A stretch of DNA of 8,901 nucleotides from Akkermansiaceae bacterium (GTDB lineage: Bacteria > Verrucomicrobiota > Verrucomicrobiia > Verrucomicrobiales > Akkermansiaceae): NCBI GenBank assembly GCA_020627645.1, contig JAHDGN010000116.1:1-8901 (forward strand), given 5' to 3'. Below the pieces are notes generated by a model. The model saw only the letters and a list, made by a program, of their open reading frames with translations, ran no database searches and was not told the origin of the DNA. Positions within the stretch are counted from its first letter, which is position 1. Every line of letters begins with the position of its first letter. Shown piece by piece: positions 1 through 7,800 of the stretch. A program made the position numbers and the translations under genes.

Positions 1-129
1 ACCACGGATGGTTGTCATATGAACAAGTTGGGAAATGTGATGATGGCTAAAGGGGTTTTGAGGGCATTTGGGGTGGGTGAAGCGAAGATTCGGAGCGCTG
101 AGAAGAGGTGGTTGGGGCAGGGGCGATAG
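1..129 (+). CDS. SGNH/GDSL-family hydrolase, C-terminal fragment (5' end outside window)
   Basis: Frame 1 is open from the window edge to a TAG at 127-129 and encodes 42 residues. It begins TTDGCHMNKLGNVMMAKGVL. The DGCHMN segment (D at residue 3, H at residue 6) followed by a 'xLGNxxMAxxVLRAFG' helix matches the last conserved block of SGNH/GDSL esterases. In that block a D-x-x-H pair supplies the catalytic Asp and His, and a terminal helix closes the fold. The family hydrolyses esters such as acylated sugars, lipids or polysaccharide acetyl groups; the substrate cannot be told from this tail. The catalytic serine, oxyanion residues and any signal peptide lie outside the window. The tail ends in basic residues (EKRWLGQGR). 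The gene is co-directional with putA, 113 bp upstream of it. The family call rests on one motif and its downstream helix. Confidence 0.62.
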   Translation, partial: TTDGCHMNKLGNVMMAKGVLRAFGVGEAKIRSAEKRWLGQGR

Positions 130-205
130 GAAAATTTTTGGTTGTGTTGTGGGTGGTGAAGCTTTGGGACTGTGTCTTTTTGTATGGGGGAAATTTTTTT
201 GGTTT
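129..205 (+). repeat. pair of A-tract/T-tract near-repeats in the putA leader
   Basis: Two similar short blocks lie in the 113-bp gap before putA: GGAAAATTTTTGGTT at 129-143 and GGAAATTTTTTTGGTTT at 189-205. Each is a short A-run running into a T-run and flanked by GG on both sides. They could be intrinsically bent DNA, paired operator half-sites, or chance in a T/G-rich leader. No convincing -35/-10 pair is visible in 130-242, so the putA promoter stays unassigned. Confidence 0.25.
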
Positions 206-230
206 GAGCTTTGAAATCGGGAAGAGTTAT

Positions 231-236
231 GAGGGG
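231..236 (+). promoter_or_regulatory. Shine-Dalgarno sequence of putA
   Basis: GAGGGG ends 6 nt before the ATG at 243. This is a good ribosome-binding site, and it supports that start over later in-frame methionines. Confidence 0.65.
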
Positions 237-242
237 TAAGCA

Positions 243-3200
243 ATGAGGGAGTTTTCTATATCCGATGAATTGATCGACGAGTCGTGCGAGTTGGCGGCGA
301 CGTTGTGTGGAGCTGAGAGAAATGGAGTGGAGAAGCGAGAAGCACAAAAGATGGCGAGGCTTCTGGGGGATGAGGATGGCAAAGAATTGACTTTTCGTTT
401 GGCGGATGAGGTGTTTCGGCCTCCTAGTGCAGAGGCTCAGGCTCAGACTTTTCGGAGACTGGTTTCGACCTATGGGGTGCCGAAGTATTTGAGGTGGTAT
501 GAACGGTTGATGATGAGAATGGGGGTGCTGGGCTCGAGGATTCTGCCTGGTGTGGTGATGCCGTTGATTACTGAGCAAATCCGGAAGGATAGTAGCCGGG
601 TTATTTTGGCTCGGGAGGACGAGAAGTTAGACTCATATTTGGAGAAGCGTGGGAGGGTGAACTTGAATTTGCTCGGTGAGGCGATCTTGGGCGAGGAGGA
701 GGCGGTGAATCGTCTGGAGCGGAATTTGGAGTTATTGGAAAAAGAGGAGGCAAATTACTTGTCGGTGAAGATTTCGGCAATTTTTTCGCAAATTAATTTG
801 TTGGATGAGGAGGGGACTTTGCGGACGATTCAGGAGCGGTTGCGACGGTTGTATCGAACTGGGAAGTTCATTAATTTGGACATGGAGGAGTATCGGGATT
901 TGGGGCTGACCTGTGAGGCGTTTAAGAGGACTTTGGAAGAGGAAGAGTTTGTTGATTTGGAGGCGGGGATTGTGTTGCAGGCCTATTTGCCTGATTCGTT
1001 CGAGGTCTTGGAGGATTTGACAAGCTGGGCAAGAGGGAGAACGGCTCCGATTAAGGTGAGGATCGTGAAGGGGGCGAATTTGGCGATGGAAAAGGTAGAG
1101 GCGAGTCAACATGATTGGCCTCAGGCTCCGTATGAGGATAAGACGGATGTTGATGCTAATTTTAAACGATTATTGTTGTTTGCGATGCGTCCTGAGAATG
1201 CGGCGGTGGTGAAGGTGGGTGTGGCTTCGCATAACTTATTTGATGTGGCTTTTTCGTTGTTGTTGCGAAAGAAGATGGGTGTGGAAGAGAGGGTGGAATT
1301 GGAGATGTTGGAGGGTATGGCTAATGAACATGCGAGGGCTCTGAAGGGTGAGGGAACAGATGTGTTGTTTTATGCGCCAGTGGTGAGGCAGGAAAATTTT
1401 CATTCAGCGATCGCCTACTTAGTACGGCGTTTGGATGAGAATACATCGGAGGAGAATTTTTTGGCTCATGTCTTTGCGATGGAGCCAGGTGATCAAGCTT
1501 TTAAGGCGCAAGAAGCGAGGTTTCGTGAGGCCTGCCGTCGGGTGGATTCCGTTAAGGTTGGACCGAATCGGATTCAGGACAGATCGGATCCGATTGTGGC
1601 GATGGGTGAAGAGTTTGAGAATTCCGCGGAGACAGATTGGGTTCTGCGAGCAAACCGCGATTGGTTAGATCAGGAGATCGAGAGTTATACTCCTTCGGAG
1701 ATTCCACAAATGTTGGGGATGGAAGAGGTTAGGGAGGCTTTGGTGGTTGCGGAAGGTAGTGGGTGGTCAGAGACGAGTCGAGAAGAGAGAGCAAGGTTGT
1801 TGAGGAAGGTTGGGATGGAGTTGGATTTGGCTCGTGGTGCCTTAATCGCGGTGATGAGAGTTGATGCAGATAAGCGTCCTTTTGAAGCTGATGTGGAAGT
1901 TTCGGAGGCGGTAGATTTTGCAAATTACTATGCCTGTCGTTGTTTAGATGATTCTTATGAAGATGGGGTGAGGGCGCTGCCTTTGGGGGTTGTGGTGGTG
2001 ACTCCACCTTGGAATTTTCCGTGTGCGATTCCATGTGGGGGAATATTGGCTGCTTTGGCAGAAGGGAATTCGGTAATTATCAAGCCTGCTCCTGAAGTGG
2101 TGCAAACTGGTTGGGAGATGGTGCAGTGTTTGTGGCGGGCGGGGATTCCGAAGGATGCGTTGCAGTTTGTGAGATGTCCTGACAATGAGGTGGGGAAAGA
2201 ATTGGTTTCTTCGGAGAAGGTGAAAGGGGTGATCTTAACGGGATCTTCTCAGACGGCGGATTTGTTTCAGGGATGGAATGAAGAGATGAGTTTGTTTGCT
2301 GAGACGTCGGGTAAGAATGCCTTGGTAGTCACGGCTGCATGTGACCCTGATTTGGCAGTGAAGGATTTGGTGAGGTCGGCTTTTGGGCATTCGGGTCAGA
2401 AGTGCTCTGCGGCGTCGGTGGCTTTGATTGAAGGTGACTTGTATGATAATGAATTATTTATGACGCAGTTGAGGGATGCGGCGGCGTCATTGCCGGTGGG
2501 GGAAGCTACGGAGCCGGCGGCGATGGTCACTCCGTTGATTCAGGAGCCGGGTAAGGATTTATTGCGTGGTTTGACAGAGTTGGATTCTGGTGAGAGTTGG
2601 TTATTGGAGCCGAAGAAGATTGCTCCTCGTCTTTGGTCTCCTGGTATCCGTTTGGGGGTGAAGGCTGGATCGTGGATTCATCAGACGGAATTGTTTGGTC
2701 CGGTGTTGGCGTTGATTCGGGTGGAGAATCTGGACGAAGCGATTGCGATTCAGAATTCATCTGACTTTGGGCTGACGGGGGGGATTCACTCGTTGGATCC
2801 GGAGGAGATTGTGAGGTGGAGAGAGTCGGTTGAGGTTGGCAATGCGTATATCAATCGTCCGATTACGGGTGCGATTGTGAGGCGGCAACCTTTTGGGGGG
2901 TGGAAGAGGTCCTGTGTGGGGCCTGGGGCAAAGGCGGGCGGTCCGAACTATTTGGTGCAATTTTCAGAATGGGAGAATGTTGGTCGACCAACGAAGCGGG
3001 CGGAGATTTCTAGAGAGGTGAAGGTTTTGTTGGATGAGTTGGGTGGTGGTGATGAGTTGAGATCGGCTGCTGAAAGCTATGCTTATTGGTGGAAAGAGGA
3101 GTTTTCGAAGGAGCACGATCCTTCAGGATTGTTGGGAGAAACGAATCATTTTCGATATCGAGTGGCTCCGGAGGTGGTTTGTGAGAGTCCAGATTCGTTG

Positions 3201-3371
3201 CAACTGATTGCGGCGGCGACGGTGGGGACTAGGGTGGTGAAGAAGTCGGCAAATCCGTTGGCGAAGGTGTTGCCCCAAGAGGGCTTGGTGAATGGGAGGT
3301 TGGAGCTTTTGAGATACTTGAATGAGCAGAGTGTGTCGGAGACGACGCACCGCCATGGGAGAGTTGGGTAG
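243..3371 (+). CDS. putA: bifunctional proline dehydrogenase / L-glutamate gamma-semialdehyde dehydrogenase
   Basis: This 1042-residue enzyme oxidises proline in two steps to glutamate: FAD-dependent proline dehydrogenase passes electrons to quinone, then NAD-dependent P5C dehydrogenase acts. PRODH barrel (about 90-415): VKISAI (K176), NLDMEE (D213, E215), LQAY (Y248), a RIVKGANLAMEKVEA stretch (273-287), ASHN (328-331) and YLVRRLDENT (392-401), whose paired arginines R395/R396 bind the substrate carboxylate. ALDH domain (about 490-915): PPWNFP (588-593), KPAP (614-617), TGS (666-668), ETSG with general-base E687, GQKC with nucleophile C721, ELFGP (816-820), PFGG (883-886) and GPGAKAGGPNY (893-903). 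All catalytic residues I can locate are present. There is no N-terminal ribbon-helix-helix, so autogenous repression as in enterobacterial PutA is not expected. The C-terminal segment (about 920-1042) keeps HDPSGLLGE and GRLELLRYL...SVSETTHR motifs but looks shortened between them. It is probably a cytoplasmic, membrane-associated enzyme. Confidence 0.95.
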   Translation: MREFSISDELIDESCELAATLCGAERNGVEKREAQKMARLLGDEDGKELTFRLADEVFRPPSAEAQAQTFRRLVSTYGVPKYLRWYERLMMRMGVLGSRILPGVVMPLITEQIRKDSSRVILAREDEKLDSYLEKRGRVNLNLLGEAILGEEEAVNRLERNLELLEKEEANYLSVKISAIFSQINLLDEEGTLRTIQERLRRLYRTGKFINLDMEEYRDLGLTCEAFKRTLEEEEFVDLEAGIVLQAYLPDSFEVLEDLTSWARGRTAPIKVRIVKGANLAMEKVEASQHDWPQAPYEDKTDVDANFKRLLLFAMRPENAAVVKVGVASHNLFDVAFSLLLRKKMGVEERVELEMLEGMANEHARALKGEGTDVLFYAPVVRQENFHSAIAYLVRRLDENTSEENFLAHVFAMEPGDQAFKAQEARFREACRRVDSVKVGPNRIQDRSDPIVAMGEEFENSAETDWVLRANRDWLDQEIESYTPSEIPQMLGMEEVREALVVAEGSGWSETSREERARLLRKVGMELDLARGALIAVMRVDADKRPFEADVEVSEAVDFANYYACRCLDDSYEDGVRALPLGVVVVTPPWNFPCAIPCGGILAALAEGNSVIIKPAPEVVQTGWEMVQCLWRAGIPKDALQFVRCPDNEVGKELVSSEKVKGVILTGSSQTADLFQGWNEEMSLFAETSGKNALVVTAACDPDLAVKDLVRSAFGHSGQKCSAASVALIEGDLYDNELFMTQLRDAAASLPVGEATEPAAMVTPLIQEPGKDLLRGLTELDSGESWLLEPKKIAPRLWSPGIRLGVKAGSWIHQTELFGPVLALIRVENLDEAIAIQNSSDFGLTGGIHSLDPEEIVRWRESVEVGNAYINRPITGAIVRRQPFGGWKRSCVGPGAKAGGPNYLVQFSEWENVGRPTKRAEISREVKVLLDELGGGDELRSAAESYAYWWKEEFSKEHDPSGLLGETNHFRYRVAPEVVCESPDSLQLIAAATVGTRVVKKSANPLAKVLPQEGLVNGRLELLRYLNEQSVSETTHRHGRVG

Positions 3372-3445
3372 TGGAGTGGGTGCTTGAAAATGTGGTGTCG
3401 TGAAAGCTTAGGAGTTCAGGATCAATTTGTTATGTCGATTCTAGG

Positions 3446-3559
3446 TTCTTATTAATCCGACAGTTATTCAGTTACCACGCCACAATGATCAAACCCTTTA
3501 AGGGCGGGGAAAATGAGCTGACAAATGGAGTCTGTTTAACTGTCTTATTAATAAAAGAA
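3446..3559. repeat. imperfect inverted repeat of about 114 bp (MITE-like or structured-RNA candidate)
   Basis: The left arm 3451-3470 reads ATTAATCCGACAGTTATTCA. The reverse complement of the right arm 3533-3552 reads ATTAATAAGACAGTTAAACA, which is 16 of 20 identical. Outside these, TTCTT (3446-3450) pairs with AAGAA (3555-3559) after a 2-nt offset. Inside, the similarity continues weakly (G..CCA, 3471-3477). A small palindrome, CCCTTTAAGGG (3494-3504), lies close to the centre. No coding frame of note runs through it and no target-site duplication is obvious. Hand counts give G9/C12 for 3421-3480 and G15/C11 for 3481-3540, unlike the strongly G-biased surroundings. It could be a remnant of a small non-autonomous transposable element, a structured RNA, or a terminator-like fold after putA. 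The arms are seen directly; the interpretation is open. Confidence 0.45.
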
Positions 3560-3624
3560 GACGATATATTTTTTTCTCGAAGTTTATGCTGATTTTTATG
3601 GTTAATGACTTGACTTTCCGTTGT

Positions 3625-3629
3625 GGGAG
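3625..3629 (+). promoter_or_regulatory. Shine-Dalgarno supporting a TTG start for the LRR gene
   Basis: GGGAG lies 5 nt before a TTG at 3635 but 14 nt before the first in-frame ATG at 3644. Spacing favours TTG. The ATG would need an unusually long spacer. Confidence 0.4.
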
Positions 3630-3634
3630 TATGA

Positions 3635-4801
3635 TTGAGCAATATGCTTGATTCACGTTTTTTGGGATTTTGTGTCTTCGCGGTGCAGGGATTTGCGGTT
3701 GGGTTTGGAGCGTCTGTTTCGGATCTTGAGTATGAGGACAATGGAGATGGCATAACGATCACTCGTTGTGATTCTCAGGCGTCTGGGGTTCTTGACCTGG
3801 AAAATGTGCTGATTGAAGGGAAGCCAATTACGCAGGTGGGTGTTGGTGCGTTTGGTGTTTGTACAGAGCTCACCGAGATTAAGTTGCCTGATTCGGTTGT
3901 GAGTATTGGAGCTGCGGCCTTTCGTCAGTGTTTTGGATTAACTAGTCTTGATCTGCCAGCGGGAGTGACTACTCTGGAGAGTAATCTTTTTAATGGCTGT
4001 AGTGCTCTAACGACGGTTAATTTGCCTGATGGGTTAGTGACGGTGTCAATAACGGCGTTTGACAATGCTTTTGGTCTTACGGAGATTAATGCGTCTGCAA
4101 GTTCGGAGAACTTTGCGACTATTGATGGTGTTTGCTATAGTAAAGATTTGACGACAATTGTTCGTTATCCTCAGGCGAAGACGGAAGCGGGTTTTTCTGT
4201 TCCAGCAGGGGTGACTGCGATTGGTGATCGTGCGTTTTATCAAGTGAATCAGCTTGGTGAGGTGATCTTGCCCATGGGGTTGGTATCAGTCGGTGATGAT
4301 GCTTTCCAGGACATGGATGCGTTGACAATCATGACTTTCCCGGCAAGCCTTAATTCAATCGGCAGTCATGCGTTTCAAGCATCTGGGATGTTGAGTCAGG
4401 TGGTTTTTGAAGGTCCTGCTCCAGTGGATGTTGGTCAAAATGCTTTCAATCAGGTTGCAGCAGGTGCTGAGGCGTTGGTTTTGCCAAGTCAGGTGGATGA
4501 TTTTGGGGGTGAGGGTGAGATTTGGAATGGTTTGGTGGTGACGGTAGTGGATACACCAGCAGGAGTTGAGATTGTGAGAATGACTTATGGAGAAGCAAAG
4601 GTGACGATTGAGATTAAGGGGGAGCCGAGTACGAATTTTTATTGCTATTCTTCTACGATATTGACTTCGATGAGCTTTGTTCAGGAGGCAACGACTCCTG
4701 CATTGGTGACGACGGATGCTAATGGGGCTGCTATTTTTGAAGTGCCGATTGGAAGTGAGCTTAAGAAGTTTTATGTGGTGGACAGCGTCCCTGCTTCTTA
4801 G
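3635..4801 (+). CDS. secreted BspA-type leucine-rich-repeat protein
   Basis: The protein has 388 residues from TTG 3635; an ATG at 3644 would give 385. Residues about 9-27 form a hydrophobic segment ending VGFGAS, a probable signal peptide with cleavage near A26, although its N-region is weakly charged. After a lead-in, 'LEYEDNGDGITIT', comes a run of LRR_5 repeats of about 22-24 residues. Their recurring pattern is 'LTEIKLPDSVVSIGAAAFRQC', seen at about 66-150 and again at 188-270 (for example AIGDRAF, SVGDDAF, SIGSHAF). They are split by a non-repeat insert (about 152-186). Residues about 310-388 are a different, beta-rich domain (VTIEIKGEPSTNFYCYSS...FEVPIGSELKKFYVVDSVPAS) resembling tails I associate with verrucomicrobial exported proteins. 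Such repeats serve in binding or adhesion; the ligand is unknown. The stop lies 8 bp from the stop of the convergent permease. The family is clear; the role is not. Confidence 0.85.
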   Translation: MSNMLDSRFLGFCVFAVQGFAVGFGASVSDLEYEDNGDGITITRCDSQASGVLDLENVLIEGKPITQVGVGAFGVCTELTEIKLPDSVVSIGAAAFRQCFGLTSLDLPAGVTTLESNLFNGCSALTTVNLPDGLVTVSITAFDNAFGLTEINASASSENFATIDGVCYSKDLTTIVRYPQAKTEAGFSVPAGVTAIGDRAFYQVNQLGEVILPMGLVSVGDDAFQDMDALTIMTFPASLNSIGSHAFQASGMLSQVVFEGPAPVDVGQNAFNQVAAGAEALVLPSQVDDFGGEGEIWNGLVVTVVDTPAGVEIVRMTYGEAKVTIEIKGEPSTNFYCYSSTILTSMSFVQEATTPALVTTDANGAAIFEVPIGSELKKFYVVDSVPAS

Positions 4802-4809
4802 AGGTGCCC

Positions 4810-7800
4810 TTAAATTTTTCGTAGGGATGGGATGGTGGTGATCAATGCGATGGTGGCCATGGATAGGATCATGCCAGCCATCCAGAGAAGATCAAAGAGA
4901 TGAATGTTCTGGCTAATATAGGGTGCGATTGCGATCAATGAAGATAGGAGTCCGATACCAAGGCCCCAGATGAGCGTGGTGATGAGTTCTCGGCGGGCAA
5001 TTTTTCGGCGTTGAGATTGGTTGATGCCGAGAGTTTTTAAGGTTTCGAATTCGGGGTGTCGTTCGGTGAGGTTGCGGACGATTGCGACGCCGATTCCAAG
5101 TGAGCCGAGGATGATGCCGAGTCCTCCAAGAACGTTGAAGATGGTGATGTAGGTGTTTTCGACATGATGGAAAGCGGCTAAGCGGTCGGTAGTGGAGGTC
5201 GTTTTTCCGCCGAGGTCTGCGGTCGCCTCTTGAAGAGGTTCTTTGTGATTTGGGTCGGGTGAAAGGAAGAGGTTGTATCCGGAGAGGGAGGGAAATTTTT
5301 CGAGGAGGTGGTGTTCGGAGATGATGATGGATCCTTGGAAGATGGAATCTTTGATGGTTCCGGCGATGGTCACAGGGAATGGGTTTCCCCATTGATCGTG
5401 ATAGGTGAGTTGGTCGCCAATTTTCTTTTTGAGAACCCAGAGCATGGTCGTTTCGTCGATGAAGGCTGGGATGGGTTTGTTGGCTTTTTTGTGGAGAGAT
5501 TCCCAGGGGGAAGAGGTGTTGAAGCGGTTGGTCAAGTGGTTTGGATTGATTCCTAGGAGTCGAGGGTTTTGTGAGGCGGTGAGATTGAAGCAGTCGACGT
5601 CGTCGCCGGTGCCGATGCGGATGGGAACGAGGTTGTCGAGCTCAAGCCATTGGATATCCCCTTCGGCGTCGGCGGGTCGGTTGACGGGGGAGGTGGTTTC
5701 GGTCCAGTAGGCGAATCCTCCGGTGCCGGATTTTTGTTTTTGCCAGTCGTTGGACGAATGTTTGCGGAAGGAGGAGACGGAAAGGACGAGGAAAGATCCG
5801 GCGGCGAGGATTCCGACGGCAGTGAGGGTGCGTGAGGGACGGCGGGAGAGGTTTATTTTTGAGAGTTGATTGGGGTGGAGTTGGTTGAGAGTGGAGTTTT
5901 TGTTGAGAGTGTGTCGAAAGAGTCCGAGGCCAATGAGGAGGGTTCCGGTGCCGATGAGGAAAAATGCTCCTTGAGGGCCGGTGTTGAAGTTCATGGCAAG
6001 TCCTCCTCCGGAGGCGAGGATGCCGAGTGTGATGAGGATGAGGGGGAGTTTTGATTTTTTGGGCGTGGACTCTTCGAGGTCGGTTTGGAGTCGAAGGGAA
6101 GTGGCTTTGCGGGTTTGTTTTCGGATGGTCAGGAAGACGGTGATGAGGGAGAGGGTTAGGATGGTGAGGACGCCAATGAGGATGGTCGTTGGGGAGAGGT
6201 GGAGTTGGAAGGGGATGGCATCTTGGCCCCAGATCGAGGAGATGATTTGGAGGATGATCTTAGAGAAGGCGATGGCGAGAAAGATGCCAAGGAGGGTGCC
6301 GAGGGTGGTGAGAACGAGTGCCTCGAGGAGTCGCCAATTGGAGATCTTTTTGATCGGGATGCCGAGTGAGGAGAGAAGAGCGGTTTCGGAGGTTCGTTGT
6401 TCGATGGAAAAGCGGAAGAGCATGGCGATAAGGGCGAGAGCGGCGAGGATGAGAAAGAAGCCCATTGACATAAAGAGGGTGGCGAAATCGACAGGTGATT
6501 TGGCGGCCTGTTGGGCGTTGTCAGCAAAGGGGAGAAGCTGCATGCCGAGGAGTGAAGGGGTGAGGTGGGGGGTGATGGTTTCGAGGGTTGCTTGGGGTGT
6601 CTGGTTAGGGAAACGAATGGCGGTGGCATTTCCCCAGCGGTTGGACCAGAGGTTGGTGCCGGTTTGGTAGGAGAGGAAAGCCTTTGGGGTGCCTTTGAAT
6701 TTTTCCCAATATTGGTCATCTTTGTCTCGGATGCGGGTGAGGTCGATGGGGAGGCCTGGTTCCCAATCGCGGGGTGATTTGACATCGGCAACACCTGGGA
6801 AGTCGGGCATCCATTTTTGGTCTGCGGCGGGACCGGTCATAGGGATGACTTGTTTGATGGTGAAGGTGGCGGTTTTTTCCGTGAGTCTCGATGAGGAGTC
6901 GACGGTGAAGTATTTGAGAGTGAGGGGGTCTCCTGGTTTTGTAGAAAGGTCGTCGGCGAGCCAGTCGTTGATGATGATTTCGTTCGGGGAAATGTTTTCG
7001 GGAAGAAAGTTGGCAGATTCGCCAGAGACGGCGGTGATCATTGAATAGGGAGTTGTTAGGGGGAGTGGGTTTGTTCCTGTTTGGGATTCAAATGTATTGA
7101 TGAGGTAAGTGAGGACTGGTTCTCCGGATGGTAGTTTTTGGGCTAGGTTGGGGTGGATGAAGATGCGGTCGGATCGGAGCTCGGATCCTCCGGGGACTGA
7201 GACGATTGAAAGTCCGTAGTCGCGGAGGGTGAGTTTGCTGGGGTTAAAGGGGGTGCTTTGATCAAGGAGAAGGAGATTGGCTTTTTTTTGGAGCTTGAGA
7301 GTTTTTTGAAGGGTTGGGAGGGCGAGAAAAACGGAGGATGGAGGGAGTTGTGATTGGGTGAGTGAAAAGCGAGAGAATTGATCGTCGGTGAGAATGTGTT
7401 GGATGTTGATACGAAGGGAAGAGATGGTTTCGGATTCTCCAGAGAGGGGGGCGTCGCGTGAGAGGAGGCCAGGGTTTTGGAGGCGGATGACGGCGGAGTC
7501 ACCAGCTTTGAGATTGAGAGACTTGGCGAGTTGGGAGGAGATGGCGGCGTTGTTTTTGGTGAGTTGAAGTTGTGGGTTTTTGGGGGCGAGGTCCCAGAAG
7601 TTGTTTTCGACTCCGATGATTTGGATTTGCCCTTCGGCTCTCTCGTCGAGGTTGATCTGCCCGTTGAGGTAGAGGGCTGCTGATCCACCGTGGCGAGAAG
7701 AAAGGTCCGATTGGAAGAATCGTTCTCCGCTGGAGAAAATTTCGTGGACTTTTCCGGTGCGAAGATTGGCGGTATGGTCGAGTTGTTTTTGGACCGAGTT

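Larger units (their letters stand above)
3372..3634. other. 263-bp intergenic region between putA and the LRR gene
   Basis: This is the longest gap in the window and is visibly AT-rich. It contains the inverted repeat at 3446-3559, a T-run at 3569-3575, and a short stem (GTCTT 3542-3546 with AAGAC 3558-3562) shortly before that T-run. That stem might weakly terminate putA transcription, but it is only 5-6 bp and lies about 170 nt past the stop. A TTGACT at 3610-3615 is promoter-like, but no well-spaced -10 follows. The LRR gene promoter should be here but cannot be placed with confidence. Confidence 0.5.

Noticed and set aside
15..578. Minus-strand frame of 187 codons across the SGNH tail and putA start
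   Set aside because: It is antisense to two genes with recognised motifs. The translated product is His/Pro/Ser/Arg-rich with no domain pattern, as expected from reading a G-rich strand backwards.
3542..3575. Stem GTCTT/AAGAC before a T-run as an intrinsic terminator of putA
   Set aside because: The stem is only 5-6 bp with an 11-nt loop and a 6-nt gap before the T-run, about 170 nt past the stop. It is too weak to call as a separate feature.
3610..3635. TTGACT ... TATGAT as a sigma-70 promoter for the LRR gene
   Set aside because: The hexamers are only 14 nt apart, and the -10 would overlap the preferred TTG start. It could work only for a nearly leaderless transcript from ATG 3644, for which there is no evidence.
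3631..3651. Tiny upstream frame ATG...TGA (six codons) overlapping the LRR start
   Set aside because: The nearest GGGAG is only 1 nt away, too close for initiation, and nothing else suggests a leader peptide.
3472..3762. Minus-strand frame of 96 codons over the intergenic inverted repeat and LRR start
   Set aside because: It overlaps the signal peptide of the LRR protein, has no motif and no supporting ribosome-binding site. It is probably chance in the AT-rich gap.
5981..6670. Long + strand open frame (229 codons) and several others antisense to the permease
   Set aside because: They run opposite a well-supported FtsX permease. Their predicted proteins are low-complexity, Arg/Met/Ser/Glu-rich, and contain no recognisable motif. 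The composition bias explains them.
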